Positions 51,118 to 59,513 of a DNA stretch of 64,000 nt are shown one piece after another. A program made the position numbers and the translations under genes. How positions within the stretch are numbered: position 1 is the stretch's first letter; the number at the start of each line of letters is the position of its first letter. The stretch spans positions 62,001 through 126,000 of the forward strand of contig VXVC01000014.1 of assembly GCA_009836625.1 (NCBI GenBank), given 5' to 3'. The DNA is from Holophagales bacterium (GTDB lineage Bacteria > Acidobacteriota > Thermoanaerobaculia > Multivoradales > Multivoraceae). The notes below the pieces were generated by a model, which was given only the letters and a program-made list of their open reading frames with translations, made no database searches and was not told the origin of the DNA.

Positions 51118-52192
51118 CCCGCCGGCGCCGGGCCTGGGGGTTCCGCCACTCGATCCACCAGCCGTGCGGCGAGGCGCGGGCGAGCAACTCCGCTTCGCCG
51201 GCGCCGTCGCGGTAGCGCGTCAGCGTCAGACTCGGTGGGTGCACACCTTCGAGCGCCACCTGCCAGACGGGCCGTTCCCGGCTCCGGGCCTCCAGCGCCG
51301 CCGTGATCCGTCGCCGGCCCTCCCGAGGAATCTGGTAGAGGGCGATCGTGGAGTAGACGACCAGCGCCGCCTCGGCCGGAACGCGCTCGAGCAGGTGCGG
51401 CAGATCGCGTGAAGCGTCGCCGCGATGGAGGCGGACCGGGCTGTCCTTCAGTTCGGCCGCGGCGTCAACGAGCTGGGCGTGCCGCTCCATGTGCTCGGGC
51501 CAGATCAGCGCACGCAGCCAAAGCAACTCATCCGCGTCGCCGAGGTCGATCGGGTTCAGGTCGATTCCATCGCGGCTCGCTACCGGGATCTCCGGTGGCG
51601 GTGGCGGCGGCGTGCCGGGGCCCCGCAGATCGGCTTCCAGTTCGACCCCCGCCACGTCCCTTTCCCAGCGCAGGATCTCGTCGCCGGCTCGCCGATACCG
51701 GTAGGCGTAGCGGTCGAAGTTCAGGTTGAGCCCGGCGCTGGCGCCGACGTCGATCAGGGCCAGCGGAGTCTCGGCCTCGCGGAAGACCTGGCCGAAGACG
51801 GGCAGAAGACAGGTGCAACGCCGCACGACCTGGGTCTGGGTACGGCGGGTGACGATCAGCTCTCCGACCGCTTCGCGGTGTTCGAGGCAAAAGGCCCGGA
51901 AGAGCGGGAAGGCAGGCTCCGGCGGCGGTTCCGCGCCCGAGAGGATCGGGTAGTGCGCGGCCAGCGGGTGCTCGACTCCCCGCAGGAGCAGATACTGCAC
52001 CGCCCCGAAGAGCATGTTCGGCGCCGGTTGACCGTCTTGCCGTTGCGCCGCCAGCGCCAGCAGTTCGCCGTCCCCGGCCACGCCAGCGGCGAGTTCCGCG
52101 TACGTCGGGGAGTCGAGCTCCGGCGCTTCAACGCGCGCGAACTGCTCGAAGGCAGCCCGCAGCACCAGGACGGCCTCATATGATGGCACCAC
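51101..52192 (-). CDS. DUF2332-family protein
   Basis: About 363 residues. The start is uncertain: GTG at 52192 or 52189, or ATG at 52222. The last would share bases with the divergent start at 52221. Family signatures: SPTYAELAAGVAGDGELLALAAQR near the N-terminus, PNMLFGAVQYLLLRG, TNEV-like region VVRRCTCLLPVF, IDVGASAGLNLNFDRYAYRY (glycine-rich, SAM-site-like), and VVYSTIALYQIPREGRR. The fold suggests a methyltransferase relative, but no activity is established. Overlaps the TonB receptor tail-to-tail. Confidence 0.82.
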   Translation of the reverse strand: MVPSYEAVLVLRAAFEQFARVEAPELDSPTYAELAAGVAGDGELLALAAQRQDGQPAPNMLFGAVQYLLLRGVEHPLAAHYPILSGAEPPPEPAFPLFRAFCLEHREAVGELIVTRRTQTQVVRRCTCLLPVFGQVFREAETPLALIDVGASAGLNLNFDRYAYRYRRAGDEILRWERDVAGVELEADLRGPGTPPPPPPEIPVASRDGIDLNPIDLGDADELLWLRALIWPEHMERHAQLVDAAAELKDSPVRLHRGDASRDLPHLLERVPAEAALVVYSTIALYQIPREGRRRITAALEARSRERPVWQVALEGVHPPSLTLTRYRDGAGEAELLARASPHGWWIEWRNPQARRRRVRRRT

Positions 52193-52220
52193 AGCGGCAA
52201 GCAGCACTCCGGGGGGACAC

Positions 52221-53930
52221 ATGATAACTACCCGCAATCTTCTGCTCGTTCTGGCGGCCATACTCGCTGGCTTCGTCCTGTACTTCTTGCTGTCGAACGG
52301 TCCGGGAGGCGATCCGGCGGAAACCGGAACGACTCCGGCGGTCGCAAGCAGCGACTACGCCGACCTCGTCTCCCTCTTCGGGGAGTTTCGTTCCTTCCAA
52401 CAGGCCGGCGCCGGCAACATCCAGGCCTACTCGCAGAGCGGCTGGATCCTGTCGAACCTGGACGCTGCGCCGGACTTCTCGGCCGATGCCATGGCAGAGA
52501 AGCACAACGAACTGAGGACCTTCCAGCAGCGGTTGGAGTCGATCGATCCCACGGAGTGGGCAGTCTCACAACAGGTCGACTATCACCTCGCCCGGGCGGA
52601 GATGAACGGTTACGAGTTCCAGCACCGGGTCCTCAGCCCCTGGTCGACGGATCCCGGCTTCTACAACGACGTAGTCGCCACGTTCGCCTGGGTAGCTGAA
52701 CCACCTCTCCAGGGGAGCGAGGTGGAGGATCTGCAGGCAAGGCTCAGATCGGTACCCGATCTGGTGCAGCAGGCGAAAGAGAACCTCAACGACTTTTCGC
52801 TGATCGCCGCCGATCTGGGCACTCTGGCGGTTCTCTCCATCGGAGACACCAGATCGGCCTACGAAGCGCTCGCGGAGGGCCTGAGGATTCACCATCCGGA
52901 ACTCGTGGCGGACGTCCAGCCGGCGCTGACCGCTCTCGACGACTATGAGGACTGGATACGGTCCAACGAGGATCGGATGACGGGCACGATCGGTGTGGGC
53001 AGGGAGAACTACAACTGGCTGCTCAGGAACGTCTATCTGATTCCTCACACCTGGGAGGACATCCGTACGATCGTCGAACTCGAAGACAATCGCGTGATCA
53101 CCTTCCAGCGACTGGAGGAGAACCGGAATCGCGACGTTCCGCCACTCATACCCGTCGGCTCACAGGTCGAGTACAGGGAAGGCATCGAAGAAGCCGTCGC
53201 CCACGTCATGGACTTCCTGCGCGACGAGGAGATCTTCACCGTGCACGACTTCCTCGTGCCGGATGACTACTTCGACTCGCGGCTCTACGGAAAGGGCTAC
53301 TCCCTGGAGGATCCCTGGCCCGAGACTCACGACTACTTCTTCAATTTCTCTCACCGGGAAGCGGTGATGGAGAACACCCATGAGCTGGTCGGCCACCACT
53401 TCGACATGCTCAGGGCGGAGCGCGACGATCGGCCCATCCGTGGCGGAGAGCGGGCGTACAAGATCTCGACCGCTCGCGACGAGGGGCTTGCGTTCGCCCT
53501 CGAGGAACTGTTGATGCATGCTGGCTATCTGGACGGACGCAATCCCCACGGCAGGGAAGTCACCTATGAACAGGCGGCTTTCCGTACCGTGCGCGCACTC
53601 TCCGATATCTACATGCACAGCGGCGACTGGAGTCTGGCCGAGGCGACGCAGTTCTGTATCGACAATGCACCGCATGGCGAGCTACTGGAGGGCAGCCACC
53701 ACTTGTGGTTCGAACTGGACACGACGCTGCGCGGCGTGGGGCATCACATGCTCATGGTCCTTGGGAAGGTCCAGTTCATGAAACTGATGCGAGACCGCGC
53801 CAATCAACTCGGCGACGACTTCGTCTTGCGGGAGTTCCTGGACGAGGTCTACGCCGCGGGCCAGATACCCTGGTCGCTCATTCGTTGGGAAATGACCGGG
53901 TACGAGGACGAGGTCTCACAGCTCTGGTAG
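52221..53930 (+). CDS. DUF885-type membrane-anchored metallopeptidase-like protein
   Basis: 569 residues with CCGGGGGGACAC before the ATG. One N-terminal signal anchor (LLLVLAAILAGFVLYFLL), then a large helical domain exported to the periplasm. HELVGH at 387-392 is a zinc HExxxH-type site; a downstream Glu in ARDEGLAFALEELLM would be the third ligand. The layout fits DUF885/M32-like proteins, often annotated as dipeptidyl- or carboxypeptidase-like. Base composition is slightly lower in GC than the flanking genes, which may mark transfer. Substrate unknown. Confidence 0.85.
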   Translation: MITTRNLLLVLAAILAGFVLYFLLSNGPGGDPAETGTTPAVASSDYADLVSLFGEFRSFQQAGAGNIQAYSQSGWILSNLDAAPDFSADAMAEKHNELRTFQQRLESIDPTEWAVSQQVDYHLARAEMNGYEFQHRVLSPWSTDPGFYNDVVATFAWVAEPPLQGSEVEDLQARLRSVPDLVQQAKENLNDFSLIAADLGTLAVLSIGDTRSAYEALAEGLRIHHPELVADVQPALTALDDYEDWIRSNEDRMTGTIGVGRENYNWLLRNVYLIPHTWEDIRTIVELEDNRVITFQRLEENRNRDVPPLIPVGSQVEYREGIEEAVAHVMDFLRDEEIFTVHDFLVPDDYFDSRLYGKGYSLEDPWPETHDYFFNFSHREAVMENTHELVGHHFDMLRAERDDRPIRGGERAYKISTARDEGLAFALEELLMHAGYLDGRNPHGREVTYEQAAFRTVRALSDIYMHSGDWSLAEATQFCIDNAPHGELLEGSHHLWFELDTTLRGVGHHMLMVLGKVQFMKLMRDRANQLGDDFVLREFLDEVYAAGQIPWSLIRWEMTGYEDEVSQLW

Positions 53931-53945
53931 CACCCGGCTGCCAGG

Positions 53946-54977
53946 TCAACGGCCGGCCGCTCCTCGATCCCTGAACGCTGAGGCGATCGACTTCCGGTAG
54001 GGCGGACGGAGCACGCCGGCGTCGGTGATCAATGCGGCCACCAGCTCCGCTGGCGTGACGTCGAACGCCAGGTTGAGTGCCTCGGTGTCCTGAGGCGCGA
54101 TCCGCTTGCCGAAGGCGTGGATCACCTCGTCGGCGTCGCGCTCCTCGATCGGGATGTCGGCGCCCGACGCCGTGCCGCGGTCGATCGTGGACAGCGGCGC
54201 CGCGACGTAGAAAGGAACGCCGTGCCGCGCCGCGAGCACGGCGACGGTGTACGTGCCGACCTTGTTCGCGACGTCGCCGTTGGCGGCGATCCGATCGGCG
54301 CCGACGACAATCTTCTGAGCCCAGCCGCGCGCGATGATCGCCCCGGCACTGTTGTCCGTGATCAACCGATGCGGGATCTCGAGCCGGCCGAGTTCCCAGG
54401 TCGTCAGCCGGGAACCCTGAAGCAGCGGCCGCGTCTCGTCGACCCAGACGCTGGCGAGACGCCCGGCCGACCACGCCGCCTCGACCACGCCGATCGCCGT
54501 GCCGTAGCCGGCGGTCGCCAGAGCGCCTGCGTTGCAGTGGGTCAGGACGCGGTCGCCCTCCTCGAACAGTTCCCTGCCGAACATCCCGATCCGGCGGTTG
54601 GCGGCGATGTCCTCACGGTGCAGGTCACGGGCCCACTCGAGTAGCCGCTCACGCACCTCCTCGCGTTCCCCGGCCTCGACGGAGCGTTCATGGAGTGCGC
54701 GACCCTGGTCCAGAGCCCAGCGCAGGTTCACCGCGGTCGGTCGCGTTGCTAGCAGCAGTTCGTAGGCGGCGTCGAACTCGTCGGCGCCGAGAACCAGGCC
54801 GTACGCCGCGGCGACGCCGATCGCCGGCGCACCGCGCACCGAGAGACGGCGAATCGCTCCGGCTACGTCTTCGGGCCGGCGGCAGTGGAGCCATGTCTCC
54901 TGCTCGGGAAGCAGGGTCTGATCCAGCAGCAGCAGCTCACCGTCGCTCCACCGGATGGGCGAGAAGCCGTCTGCCAT
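53946..54977 (-). CDS. mtnA: S-methyl-5-thioribose-1-phosphate isomerase
   Basis: 343 residues. Aldose-ketose isomerase of the methionine salvage pathway, related to eIF2B. Motifs: the N-terminal LLDQTLLP, RGAPAIGVAAAYG, LTHCNAGALATAGYGTA with the catalytic Cys, WVDETRPLLQGSRLT, DNSAGAII, and GADRIAANGDVANKVGTY with the catalytic Asp. Other salvage genes (mtnK, mtnP, mtnBCD) are not nearby, so it may work with a scattered or truncated pathway. Convergent with the DUF885 gene. Confidence 0.96.
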   Translation of the reverse strand: MADGFSPIRWSDGELLLLDQTLLPEQETWLHCRRPEDVAGAIRRLSVRGAPAIGVAAAYGLVLGADEFDAAYELLLATRPTAVNLRWALDQGRALHERSVEAGEREEVRERLLEWARDLHREDIAANRRIGMFGRELFEEGDRVLTHCNAGALATAGYGTAIGVVEAAWSAGRLASVWVDETRPLLQGSRLTTWELGRLEIPHRLITDNSAGAIIARGWAQKIVVGADRIAANGDVANKVGTYTVAVLAARHGVPFYVAAPLSTIDRGTASGADIPIEERDADEVIHAFGKRIAPQDTEALNLAFDVTPAELVAALITDAGVLRPPYRKSIASAFRDRGAAGR

Positions 54978-54997
54978 CGCCGAAGCCTAGCGCCGCT

Positions 54998-55627
54998 TCA
55001 GACAGCCTTCCATTCCTCCCGGTCCCGCACGTAGCGGAGGATCTGGATCTTGCCGGTGCGGTTGTAGACCCGAACCGCGAACAGGTGGTAGCCGTCCGTG
55101 ACGAAGACGGTGCCTGGACTCGCCGTGCCGAGCGGCCCGAACGAGGCAAGGTCGCTGCGGCCGAACCGCACCGGGTCATCCAGCCGGTCCAGCCGCTCCG
55201 AACCGGTGAAGCCGCGGGGCTCGAGGTCCTCCGGGAAGCCGAAACGAACACCGCTGCCGACGTGGAGCAGGCGCGCCGGTCGTCGAATCCGCGGGTCGGT
55301 ACCGGTTCTCACGTCTGCTGTGCGCACACCGTCGCCGTCACCGTCCGCGTAGAGCGAAAAGACGGAAGGCACACCGTCCGGCGCAGCTTCGTCAACCTCG
55401 AACCGAACCGCGATCGCGACTCCGTGGCGGACCGCACCGGCCCGAGCGGTCCAGAAGGCTGCCGCGACTTCGGATGCCGCAAGGCGCACCCGGTGTTGGG
55501 AGATCTGGTGGCGCAAGGGGGGCACCACCAGGGTCGCGAGCAGCGCGAGCACCGCGGTCGCGATCAGGAGTTCGATCAGCGTAAAGCCGGGGAGCATGGA
55601 GACGGACGCTCGCCCGTCCGCCTCCAT
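54998..55627 (-). CDS. Type IV pilin-like / GspH pseudopilin
   Basis: 209 residues from ATG 55627; alternatives are ATG 55597 (short leader) and 55672. The prepilin motif MLPG-FTLIELLIATAVLALL carries Gly(-1), Phe(+1) and Glu(+5), the cleavage and methylation site of PilD. The soluble part is beta-rich (VRLAASEVAAAFWTARAGAVRHGVAIAVRFEVDE), the GspH/FimT type. It contains a DGDGDGVRTADV Ca-binding-like loop seen in FimT-like minor pilins. It lies directly after the ComEA-like gene, so a DNA-uptake or pilus function is plausible. No other pilus gene is in the window. Confidence 0.85.
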   Translation of the reverse strand: MEADGRASVSMLPGFTLIELLIATAVLALLATLVVPPLRHQISQHRVRLAASEVAAAFWTARAGAVRHGVAIAVRFEVDEAAPDGVPSVFSLYADGDGDGVRTADVRTGTDPRIRRPARLLHVGSGVRFGFPEDLEPRGFTGSERLDRLDDPVRFGRSDLASFGPLGTASPGTVFVTDGYHLFAVRVYNRTGKIQILRYVRDREEWKAV

Positions 55628-55649
55628 GCCGCCGAGGGCCCGCCTCCCG

Positions 55650-56024
55650 TCAGGGACCGTCGGAGGGGCCATCCGACCCCGAGCCGCCGGTCGGTGCTGG
55701 CTCTTCCCGGGGGATCCGCACCTTCTCCGTCAACGTCGTCTCGCCCTCGATCGCCACGTAGGGCCGCATGCGCTCGAACGAGCGCTCGCCGATGCCGCGC
55801 ACGAGCATCAGATCGGTCGGCGCCTCGAACTCGCCGTTCTCGGTGCGGAACTCCACGATCCGTCCCGCCGTCGAGGGCCCGACCCCCGGCAGCAGGGAGA
55901 GCGCGGCAGCATCGGCCGTGTTGATGTTGACCACACCGTCCGCCGCTCCGGCGGGCAGCGCGGCCAGCAGGCTCAGCAGCGTCACTGCCAGTAGTGCGGT
56001 CCTCTTTCGTCTTTTCATGTGCAT
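55650..56024 (-). CDS. comEA: ComEA-like helix-hairpin-helix DNA-binding protein
   Basis: 124 residues. Signal peptide (ALLAVTLLSLLAALPAGAA), then VNINTADAAALSLLPGVGPSTAGRIVEFRTENG and LMLVRGIGERSFERMRPYV, the two HhH motifs of the ComEA C-terminal domain. The Pro/Gly/Ser-rich tail (EPAPTGGSGSDGPSDGP) is extra. ComEA binds dsDNA in the periplasm during natural transformation. Located upstream of a pseudopilin gene on the same strand, overlapping or adjacent depending on its start. Confidence 0.88.
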   Translation of the reverse strand: MHMKRRKRTALLAVTLLSLLAALPAGAADGVVNINTADAAALSLLPGVGPSTAGRIVEFRTENGEFEAPTDLMLVRGIGERSFERMRPYVAIEGETTLTEKVRIPREEPAPTGGSGSDGPSDGP

Positions 56025-56103
56025 CTCCGTTTGTCCCCCAGTATTCGGGTGTTGTTGGTTTCTCCGACGGCGATCCCGGTTCAGGAGCGAGCCCGGGGGA
56101 GTT

Positions 56104-56127
56104 AGGGGGGCACTACAGTGCCCCCCT
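56104..56127. other. 10-bp inverted repeat in the 454-base gap 56025-56478
   Basis: AGGGGGGCAC-TACA-GTGCCCCCCT is a perfect 10-bp stem with loop TACA, 80 bases upstream of the comEA-like start and 350 bases before lepB. No T-run follows. The rest of the gap (56025-56478) shows no credible ORF: the frames there are short, cross each other and lack family motifs. The gap must contain promoters for both divergent units; lower GC around 56140-56160 (TTTCGCTTTTCGGTTAAC) is a candidate region. Confidence 0.45.
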
Positions 56128-56478
56128 GATCCCTTGCCAATTTCGCTTTTCGGTTAACCCTTGGGCACCTCCTAGCTCCGAGTCCGTAGGTGCCGCTCGC
56201 CTCTTTCAAGTTCCCGGCCAACCTCCGGCCACCAGTCCAAGTACGGCAAACAAAGGGGTTGGCAACGCAGGGGACGGCGGTGGACCGAACGGATTCGTCA
56301 ATGCAACTTGACTCGCCCCCCCCTCGAACGGCCCGGATCTCCCTGGTTCGCTGGGCGGAGCGGCGGTCCCGTCCCGGGTCAAGAGAACTGGACGGACTCC
56401 AGGTCGTCTGACTCCTGGCGACCGCGTGAGGAGACGGAAGCCGCGGACCCTGCCGGCTCGTTGTAGATTAGCCGGCCG

Positions 56479-57210
56479 ATGGCACGCGACCAGAAGAAAG
56501 CGCCGGAGCACCCCGGCGCCCGCCGCACGTCGGTGATCCGCGAGTACGTCGAGGCTCTGATCGTGGCCGCCGTGTTCCTCGGGTTCACGAACAACTTCGT
56601 GCTGAAGACCTTCTACATCCCCAGCGGCTCGATGGAGAACACGCTGCTCATCGGCGATCACCTGTTCGTGAACCGCTACATCTTCGGACCCCGCCCCACG
56701 ATGCTGGAACAGATGCTGCTCCCCGGCCGCGAGGTCCAGAGAGGTGACATCGTCATCTTCCGGTCACCCGAGACGCCGAAGCTCGACCTGGTCAAACGGT
56801 GCATCGGTCTGGCCGGCGACAAGCTGAACATGGTCAACAAGCAGCTCTTCGTGAACGGCAAGCCGGTCGACGACGACGCCTACGTGATCCACCGCGATGA
56901 GCAGGTCTACCCGGCGACGTACGGTCAGTACAGCAAGAGCCGGGACAACTGGGGACCGATCATCGTCCCCGACGATCACCTCTTCTGCATGGGCGACAAC
57001 CGCGACGAGTCCCACGACTCCCGGGCGTGGGGGACGGTGCCGCTCAAGCTCATCAAGGGCCGCGCGGTCATGGTCTACTGGTCATACGGTGGCGAAACGT
57101 CGGACGGCACCTGGCACGGCTTCGGCCACCGCCTGAAGCAGCTCATGAACACGGCCCTCGGATTCCTGACGAAGACCCGCTGGGAGCGGACGTTCAAGCT
57201 CATCCAGTAG
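56479..57210 (+). CDS. lepB: Signal peptidase I (first copy)
   Basis: 243 residues. N-terminal membrane anchor (YVEALIVAAVFLGFTNNFV), then box B with nucleophile Ser in YIPSGSMENTLLIGDHLFVNRYIFG. RGDIVIFRSPE, box D with general-base Lys in DLVKRCIGLAGD, and box E CMGDNRDESHDSRAWGTVPL follow. Cleaves signal peptides of exported proteins at the outer face of the inner membrane. It carries an insertion of about 20 residues after box B (FGPRPTMLEQMLLPG) and a C-terminal extension. A second signal peptidase gene starts 13 bases downstream. Confidence 0.95.
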   Translation: MARDQKKAPEHPGARRTSVIREYVEALIVAAVFLGFTNNFVLKTFYIPSGSMENTLLIGDHLFVNRYIFGPRPTMLEQMLLPGREVQRGDIVIFRSPETPKLDLVKRCIGLAGDKLNMVNKQLFVNGKPVDDDAYVIHRDEQVYPATYGQYSKSRDNWGPIIVPDDHLFCMGDNRDESHDSRAWGTVPLKLIKGRAVMVYWSYGGETSDGTWHGFGHRLKQLMNTALGFLTKTRWERTFKLIQ

Positions 57211-57223
57211 GACGCTGAGGCAG

Positions 57224-57871
57224 GTGACGCCGAACGTCTCGTGGCGCCGCAGGATACCCGTCGAAGTTGCGGCGGCGCTGCTCGTCGCCGCCGTGTTCGC
57301 CCTCTTCACCAGGGCGTTCCTGGTGCAGGCCTACCGCATCCCGTCCGAGTCGATGGAGCCGGCGCTCCTGGTCGGCGACCACCTCCTGATCAACAAGTTC
57401 ATCTTCGGCGCCGGGGCGGGCCGCTGGGGGCCTCTGGTGCCTCAACGCGAAGTCCGGCGAGGCGACCTGGTCACGTTTCAGGGCATCGAGGACCCGTCCC
57501 AGGAACTGCTGAAGCGTTGCGTGGCGACCGCCGGTGACGAAGTCGAGATCAACGCGAAGCAACTCCGCCTGGCCGGAGCGGCCGTCGACGAGTCGGCGTA
57601 CACGATCCACTCCGACGAACTCGTCTACCCGCGTTCCGACTTCCTCCACGAAACGGTCTGGCGCCGGGACTCGTTCGGCCCCGAGCGGGTGCCCGAGCGG
57701 AGTCTGTTCTGCCTCGGAGACAACCGGGACATCTCGCGGGACTCACGCTTCTTCGGCTCGGTCGGAACGGACCTCGTGCGAGGCCGACCGCTGCTTGTCT
57801 ACTGGTCGCGGGACCGGGAAGCGGGCCGCTGGCGCTTCCGCTGGCGGCGTACCCTGCACGTTCCGCGCTGA
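57224..57871 (+). CDS. lepB: Signal peptidase I (second copy)
   Basis: 215 residues, GTG start. Same boxes as the preceding gene with variations: RIPSESMEPALLVGDHLLINKFIFG (Ser nucleophile in P-S-E-S-M), RRGDLVTFQGIED, ELLKRCVATAGDEV (Lys) and CLGDNRDISRDSRFFGSV. It is shorter and lacks the C-terminal extension. Both catalytic residues are intact, so it should be active; the change from SGSM to SESM may affect substrate range. Tandem duplication with divergence is likely. Convergent with pyrF. Confidence 0.93.
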   Translation: MTPNVSWRRRIPVEVAAALLVAAVFALFTRAFLVQAYRIPSESMEPALLVGDHLLINKFIFGAGAGRWGPLVPQREVRRGDLVTFQGIEDPSQELLKRCVATAGDEVEINAKQLRLAGAAVDESAYTIHSDELVYPRSDFLHETVWRRDSFGPERVPERSLFCLGDNRDISRDSRFFGSVGTDLVRGRPLLVYWSRDREAGRWRFRWRRTLHVPR

Positions 57872-57873
57872 AC

Positions 57874-58569
57874 CTACCCGCAGGCTTCAGCCAGCGCCGC
57901 CAGCGCGGCTTCCGGATCGGACGCCCGCGTCAGCGGACGGCCGATCACGAGCAGGTCCGCTCCAGCCCGCAGCGCCGCCGACGGCGACGCGACCCGGCGT
58001 TGATCGTCGGCGGCGGCCGACGGTTCGAAGCGGATACCGGGGCTCACCAGCAGCAGCTCCGGGCCGAGTCGGGCACGGAGAGCCGCCAACTCGAGAGGCG
58101 AGCAGACCACGCCGGCGCAGCCCGCAGCCTTCGCCGATCTGGCCCAGGAAAGAACACGGTCCCCAGCCGCGCCGGGAAGGTCGAGGTCCTGGAGATCTTC
58201 GGCCCCCAAATGGGTGAGCACCGTGATCCCCAGCACACGCACGTCGTCTCCGGCCTCCTCCGCCGCCGCCTCGAGCATCCGCCGCCCGCCGCCCGCATGC
58301 ACCGTCAGGTACGCCACGCCCAGTTCCTTCGCCGCGCCGACCGCACCCGCGACGGTGCTCGGGATGTCGTGGAACTTCATGTCGAGGAAGACGTCGGCGC
58401 CTGTGGCGGCGGCCTCCCGCACCGCATCCCGGCCCCATCGCAGGACAACGCGCGGCCCCACTTTCAGCACGCCCACGCGCGGCCCGAACAGGCCGCACCA
58501 GCGGCTGTAGGTGTCGCGGTCGTCGGTGTCGAGCGCGACCGCGATGCGCTCCAGCCTCGTTTCGGTCAT
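57874..58569 (-). CDS. pyrF: Orotidine 5'-phosphate decarboxylase
   Basis: 231 residues. The catalytic Lys/Asp set is in FLDMKFHDIPSTVAGAV (the D-x-K-x-x-D element). IAVALDTDD and LKVGPRVV are in the N-terminal half, and VSPGIRF plus ADLLVIGRPLTRASDPEAAL bind phosphate at the C-terminus. It converts OMP to UMP, the last step of de novo pyrimidine synthesis. The ATG overlaps the pyrD stop (ATGA); order pyrK-pyrD-pyrF on one transcript. Confidence 0.95.
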   Translation of the reverse strand: MTETRLERIAVALDTDDRDTYSRWCGLFGPRVGVLKVGPRVVLRWGRDAVREAAATGADVFLDMKFHDIPSTVAGAVGAAKELGVAYLTVHAGGGRRMLEAAAEEAGDDVRVLGITVLTHLGAEDLQDLDLPGAAGDRVLSWARSAKAAGCAGVVCSPLELAALRARLGPELLLVSPGIRFEPSAAADDQRRVASPSAALRAGADLLVIGRPLTRASDPEAALAALAEACG

Positions 58570-59513
58570 CCCGGCCTCGCCGCCGCCCCGATCAGGGAAT
58601 CGACCGAGGGGACGCCTTCGGCCCGCAAGCGCGCCCGCAGTCCGTCGACCAGTCGCTCCGCGGTACGGGGATCGCGGAACAGGGCCGTTCCAACCTGTAC
58701 GGCCGAAGCGCCAGCCAGCAGGAACTCCATCACGTCGTCGACCGTCTCGATGCCTCCGATCCCAATGACCGGCAGGTCCACCTCGCGCGCGACGTCGAAG
58801 ACGATGCGGAGCGCCAGCGGCTTGATCGCCGGCCCGGACAGACCGCCGCGGATCGTCGACAGGACCGGACGCTTGGTCGCGGTGTCGATCGCCATGCCGA
58901 CGAACGTGTTCACCGCCGACAGGATGTCGGCGCCGCCTTCCTGCGCCGCCCGCCCGAGGGTCTGCGGCGAGGTCACGTTGGGCGACAGCTTGACGACGAT
59001 CGGCTTGCCGGTCGCCGACCGCACCCGTCGGACCAGACCGGAGAGGACGTCCGGGTCGTGTCCGAACTCGATGCCGCCCTTGCTCACGTTCGGGCAGGAA
59101 ACATTCAGCTCGACCGCGGCCACGCCCTCGTACGGGTCGACGCGCTCGGCGAGCCGCACGTACTCGTCCTGGGCGTAGCCGAACAGGTTGACGATCACCT
59201 TCGGCGGCAAGTCCTTCAAGCCCGGCAACACGTCGCTCAGGAACCGGTCGACGCCGATGTTCTGCAGTCCGATCGAGTTCAACATTCCACCACGGGTCTC
59301 GGCGATCCTGACCGGCGGATTGCCGGCCAGGGGCTCGAGCGACAGGCCTTTCGTCACCAGGCCGCCCAGGCGGTGAAGGTCGGCGCGCTCGGCGAACTCC
59401 AGGCCGTAGCCGAACGTGCCGCTCGCGGTGAGGATCGGGTTCTGCAGCCGAAGCGGGCCGACCCGGGTCGACAGATCCGGCGAAGCGAGGCTGGACGCTC
59501 CGGCGCTCACCAT
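58566..59513 (-). CDS. pyrD: Dihydroorotate dehydrogenase, class 1B catalytic subunit
   Basis: 315 residues from ATG 59513, overlapping the pyrK stop by 7 bases (a longer frame from 59615 lies inside pyrK). FMN barrel: NPILTASGTFGYGLEFA, LVTKGLSLEPLAGNPPVRIAET, MLNSIGLQN, the active-site Cys in ELNVSCPNVSKGG, VVKLSPNV, and IGIGGIETVDDVMEFLLAGASAVQVGTAL. PyrD1B works with PyrK to oxidise dihydroorotate using NAD+. Central member of pyrK-pyrD-pyrF. Confidence 0.95.
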   Translation of the reverse strand: MVSAGASSLASPDLSTRVGPLRLQNPILTASGTFGYGLEFAERADLHRLGGLVTKGLSLEPLAGNPPVRIAETRGGMLNSIGLQNIGVDRFLSDVLPGLKDLPPKVIVNLFGYAQDEYVRLAERVDPYEGVAAVELNVSCPNVSKGGIEFGHDPDVLSGLVRRVRSATGKPIVVKLSPNVTSPQTLGRAAQEGGADILSAVNTFVGMAIDTATKRPVLSTIRGGLSGPAIKPLALRIVFDVAREVDLPVIGIGGIETVDDVMEFLLAGASAVQVGTALFRDPRTAERLVDGLRARLRAEGVPSVDSLIGAAARPG

